In this document: piece by piece, positions 60,514 to 64,000 of the stretch
How the letters are laid out: every line of letters begins with the position of its first letter
How positions within the stretch are numbered: the stretch's first letter is position 1
DNA from: Allokutzneria sp. NRRL B-24872
GTDB lineage: Bacteria > Actinomycetota > Actinomycetes > Mycobacteriales > Pseudonocardiaceae
Assembly: GCF_002155965.1 (NCBI RefSeq)
Contig: NZ_MUMH01000078.1
Span: 17,995-81,994 of the forward strand
Direction of reading: 5' to 3'
DNA length: 64,000 bases
Notes under the pieces: generated by a model
Seen by the model: only the letters and a program-made list of their open reading frames with translations
The model's database searches: none
Told to the model about the DNA's origin: nothing
Program-made: the position numbers and the translations under genes

Positions 60514-61680
60514 ATGTCCGAGGTGTTCCTGGTCGACGGCGTCCGGACCCCTCAGGGCCGCTACGGCGGCGCGCTCGCGAAGGTGCGGCCCGATGACCTG
60601 GCCGCACTGGTGGTCGGCGAGGTCGTCCGGCGCTCCGGAGTTCCCGCAGACGCCATCGACGAGGTGATCCTCGGCGCGGCCAACCAGGCGGGCGAGGACA
60701 ACCGCAACGTCGCGCGGATGGCGGTGCTGCTGGCCGGGCTGCCCGAACACACGCCCGGCTACACGGTGAACCGGCTCTGCGCCTCCGGGCTGACCGCCGT
60801 CACCTCCGCCGCGCAGGCCGTGCGCGCTGGTGAGGCCGATGTGGTGATCGCGGGCGGCGTCGAGTCGATGACGCGCGCGCCGTGGGTGATGGCCAAGCCG
60901 GGGACGCCGTGGGCGCGTCCTGGCCAGGTCTTCGACACCTCGCTGGGCTGGCGCTTCACCAATCCCGGGTACGACGCCAAGACCACGCTGTCGATGGGCG
61001 AGACGGCCGAGGAGGTCGCCGCGCTCGACGGCATCACGCGCGCCGACAGCGACGCCTTCGCGCTGCGCAGCCACCACCGCGCCGTGGCGGCCGTGGACGC
61101 GGGTCGCTTCGACGCGGAGCTGGTCGCGGTCGGCGACGTCACCGCCGACGAGGGCCCGCGCCGCGAGACCACTCTGGAGAAGTTGGGCAAGCTGCGCACC
61201 GTCTTCCGCGAGGACGGCATCGTCACCGCCGGCTCGTCCTCGCCGCTGTCCGATGGCGCGTCCGCGATCGTGGTGGCCAGCGCGGAGGCCGTGCGCCGGT
61301 ACGGGCTGACCCCGCGCGCCCGCGTGGTCACCGGCGCGAGCGCGGGCGTGTCCCCGCACGTCATGGGCCTCGGCCCGGTGCCCGCGACCGAGAAGGCATT
61401 GGCGCGCGCGGGCTGGGGGATCGGCGACCTGGACGCGGTGGAGCTGAACGAGGCTTTCGCCGCCCAGTCGCTCGCGGTCGTGCGCCGCCTCAAGCTCGAC
61501 GAGGAGCGCGTGAACGCCGATGGCGGCGCGATCGCGCTCGGGCACCCGCTGGGCTCGTCCGGCTCGCGCCTGGTTGTCACGCTGCTCGGGCGGATGGAGC
61601 GCGAGAACGCCCGCCGCGGCCTCGCCACCCTGTGCGTCGGCGTCGGCCAAGGCACCGCCCTGCTCGTGGAAGCGTTGTAA
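60514..61680 (+). CDS. paaJ: Thiolase (3-oxoadipyl-CoA thiolase type)
   Basis: 388 residues from ATG 60514, preceded by GGAGG. The acylated Cys is in NRLCASGLTAV, the catalytic His in VELNEAFAAQS (N-E-A-F) and GGAIALGHPLGSSGSRL, and the last active-site Cys in LCVGVGQGTALLVE. With paa genes around it, cleavage of 3-oxoadipyl-CoA to succinyl-CoA and acetyl-CoA is likely, though acetyl-CoA acetyltransferase activity cannot be excluded. Confidence 0.9.
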   Translation: MSEVFLVDGVRTPQGRYGGALAKVRPDDLAALVVGEVVRRSGVPADAIDEVILGAANQAGEDNRNVARMAVLLAGLPEHTPGYTVNRLCASGLTAVTSAAQAVRAGEADVVIAGGVESMTRAPWVMAKPGTPWARPGQVFDTSLGWRFTNPGYDAKTTLSMGETAEEVAALDGITRADSDAFALRSHHRAVAAVDAGRFDAELVAVGDVTADEGPRRETTLEKLGKLRTVFREDGIVTAGSSSPLSDGASAIVVASAEAVRRYGLTPRARVVTGASAGVSPHVMGLGPVPATEKALARAGWGIGDLDAVELNEAFAAQSLAVVRRLKLDEERVNADGGAIALGHPLGSSGSRLVVTLLGRMERENARRGLATLCVGVGQGTALLVEAL

Positions 61681-61691
61681 GGAGAATGGCC

Positions 61692-62540
<849 letters not shown>

Positions 62541-62624
62541 GACGACTGGAGCTGGGCTCTTCCCAGCCCACAAACCCCACCCGCAGGGGTCTCTAACAAC
62601 CACGAACCCGAACGTAGGGGGCGG

Positions 62625-62945
62625 TTAGCGACTGCGGGGAGTGGGGTTCGGTGGTCTTGAAGGCTGTCCAAGCTGACCGGCGTTCGCGGCGGCAGTCTGT
62701 TTGCTCGGCTTGTGCGGACGCGGTCTAGGGATCAACTTGTTCCGCCGATGAGCAACCAGCGTCCAGATCCCCAGCTGGTCACGGGTGATCATGCTTGCCT
62801 GCTCCAGCTTCACCAGTGCCGTGTCGATCTCCTCATGGGCGGCCCGCCCTCGCAATGACTCGTACAGGCCCAGCATTCCCCAGGTGCCGCGCGGCACGGT
62901 CTTCAGGCAGCTGATCACGGCAAGATCGATAACAGTGAGTTCCAC
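62625..62945 (-). CDS. Small hypothetical protein, possibly winged-helix
   Basis: 106 residues from GTG 62945 (GAGG about six bases upstream). The first 70 residues look like a small winged helix (LYESLRGRAAHEEIDTALVK, LEQASMITRDQLGIWTLV). The tail is basic and Pro-rich. No family is recognised. It lies downstream of a GntR regulator on the same strand, with an 85-bp gap. Confidence 0.55.
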   Translation of the reverse strand: MELTVIDLAVISCLKTVPRGTWGMLGLYESLRGRAAHEEIDTALVKLEQASMITRDQLGIWTLVAHRRNKLIPRPRPHKPSKQTAAANAGQLGQPSRPPNPTPRSR

Positions 62946-63030
62946 GGAAACCTCGACCTCTCGCCAACTTGAATATGCAAGTTACGCTAGCGTGCGCAGC
63001 CTGGGTATGCAAGCTGTGCGGGTTGTCGCT

Positions 63031-63798
63031 CTACGGCAGTTCGATGACGTACCGGAACGAATATCGGTCGGTGGGCACCAAGGAGTCGAGTACTTCGAGC
63101 GGGCGCCCGAGCTCGTCGTAGGCCGTGCGCAGGACTCGCGCGACCGGCACGCCGTCCGGAATTTGCAGGGCCTCGGCCTCGGCGGGCAACGGCAGCCGGA
63201 TGTCAAGATCCTCGACGAACCGACTCAGCCGACTTCGCAGTGGCCCCTGTGGGTCTTCGATGATCGAGTGCACACCTCCCCTGATGAGGCGCTTCTCGGC
63301 GACGGCTGTCCCACGAAACAACTCCGCCACGTAGTAGCCGTCGCAGAACTGCATGGGGCTGCCGTCAACAACGAACAACCTCCTCCGGACGATCACTGGT
63401 GTGTGCACGCTGATCGCGAGCCGGTCGGCGATGTCAGCGGGTGCCGGGCACTCCGAGACGTCGAGCAGTTCTTGCGTGGCGTGATGGCCCTGCGCGGCGG
63501 CCTCCGCGTTGAAGTTGCTCAGCCCGCCTTCTCGGTTCGCGCGATAGTTCGTGCCTGTCAACAGCATCTTCACGCGCGGTCGCGGTCGCACGAACGCTCC
63601 GCGTCCTTGTTCGGAGACGACCAGTCCTTCCGATCTGAGCAAGGCGATGGCTTTGCGAACCGTGGCTCGTGTGGTGCTGTGTTCCTCGGCCAGTTGGTTT
63701 TCCGAGGCGAGCTGGTCGCCGGGAGACACGCGGCCACTGATGATGTCCTCTCGCAGTACCCGCGCGATCCGTCGAAATGGCGGCAGACTGGTTGACAT
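63031..63798 (-). CDS. GntR/UTRA-family transcriptional regulator
   Basis: 255 residues from ATG 63798 (AGGGG five bases upstream). The GntR winged helix is ISGRVSPGDQLASENQLAEE and STTRATVRKAIALLRSEGLV; the UTRA ligand domain (about 85-250) includes VIVRRRLFVVDGSPMQFCDG. HutC/UTRA regulators sense sugars, amino-acid derivatives or other small molecules. The target is not evident. Confidence 0.92.
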   Translation of the reverse strand: MSTSLPPFRRIARVLREDIISGRVSPGDQLASENQLAEEHSTTRATVRKAIALLRSEGLVVSEQGRGAFVRPRPRVKMLLTGTNYRANREGGLSNFNAEAAAQGHHATQELLDVSECPAPADIADRLAISVHTPVIVRRRLFVVDGSPMQFCDGYYVAELFRGTAVAEKRLIRGGVHSIIEDPQGPLRSRLSRFVEDLDIRLPLPAEAEALQIPDGVPVARVLRTAYDELGRPLEVLDSLVPTDRYSFRYVIELP

Positions 63799-63864
63799 CG
63801 TGCCCCTGGCTCTTCTGTTCGGTGGGACTGGTTGGCCCGGCAAGAGAGTACGGGCGGAGGGGAA

Positions 63865-64000
63865 TCAGCCCGTGTAGGACCAGCCGGTGATGGCATCGAC
63901 ATCGACCCGGATCACCGGTCCGGTCGGCGGGTTCTCCCGGTACTGGGGGTACTTGTGGCACAACCAGGCCACGGGTTCGGCGCGATCCGGCTCTGTCGCG
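63865..64000 (-). CDS. C-terminal end of a PPOX-fold (F420/FMN split-barrel) protein, cut by the window edge
   Basis: The last 45 codons of a reverse-strand gene: HKYPQYRENPPTGPVIRVDV, then DAITGWSYTG and TGA at 63865. The YPQY ... GPVI-x-V-x-V ... GW pattern is the usual end of pyridoxamine 5'-phosphate oxidase-like, F420-dependent oxidoreductases. Only the tail is visible, so the subclass is uncertain. It lies 66 bp upstream of the GntR gene. Confidence 0.55.
   Translation of the reverse strand, partial: ATEPDRAEPVAWLCHKYPQYRENPPTGPVIRVDVDAITGWSYTG

Overview
High-GC DNA from a Gram-positive actinomycete, most likely of the order Pseudonocardiales. The evidence is the pervasive GC-rich third codon positions, frequent GTG starts, stop/start overlaps such as ATGA, GTGA and TGATG, and characteristic families: DUF6230/DUF6114, a class A PBP with a long disordered tail, SigX5-type sigma factors, WYL and MXAN_6230/SCO0854 proteins. 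The window is chromosomal. It mixes housekeeping genes (PBP, aspartyl-tRNA synthetase, tRNA-Pro, a partial phenylacetate pathway) with many accessory conflict and regulatory genes, and several genes are broken by frame changes or deletions.

Layout. 0-7 kb: a truncated, frameshifted anchored protein, a tandem Imm49 immunity protein, a TSUP transporter with a threonine aldolase, an internally duplicated membrane protein and a TerD-type protein. 7-17.5 kb: regulators (LAL-type LuxR, a two-component pair fused by overlaps to an ECF sigma factor, WYL), a CPBP protease, NTF2-like proteins and a FAD monooxygenase, ending in a deleted ArsR/SRPBCC pair. 18-22 kb: a lactococcin 972-type bacteriocin operon (secreted peptide, DUF1430-type membrane protein, ABC ATPase, small anchored protein). 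21.8-27.6 kb: HEAT-repeat and EF-hand proteins, then a translationally coupled reductase / fatty acyl-AMP ligase / acyl carrier protein cassette. 27-29.2 kb: gene remnants and a DddA-like (SCP1.201-type) deaminase toxin with an apparent one-base frameshift, overlapping its Imm1 immunity gene. 29.3-31.5 kb: a LacI regulator and an MFS exporter. 32-41 kb: a five-gene operon encoding WGR/DUF4132, MoxR AAA+, DUF5682, vWA and SWIM proteins.

41.4-45.3 kb: a small element of about 3.7 kb bounded by a 47-bp direct repeat of the tRNA-Pro(GGG) 3' end. It carries one KAP-like membrane P-loop NTPase and the tail of an FxLD-type methyltransferase. Just beyond the tRNA lies a Pycsar-type pair: a class III nucleotide cyclase with cold-shock-like tail domains and a small transmembrane effector.

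47-64 kb: an SDR protein, a class A PBP, an AspRS preceded by a T-box leader whose candidate specifier is GAC (Asp), the DUF6230/DUF6114 operon, a methyltransferase/flavoprotein pair divergent from a cupin regulator, a six-copy degenerate repeat of about 31 nt, the paaR-paaK-paaI / paaJ-hydroxyacyl-CoA dehydrogenase cluster with a PaaR-like operator, and a GntR/UTRA regulator beside a PPOX-fold gene cut by the right edge.

The points most worth a second look are the T-box on an Asp synthetase, the Pycsar pair, the DddA/Imm1 locus, the lactococcin 972 operon, the tRNA-Pro element with KAP cargo and the MoxR/DUF5682/vWA/SWIM operon. All assignments come from reading the sequence and recalling families. 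No searches were run.
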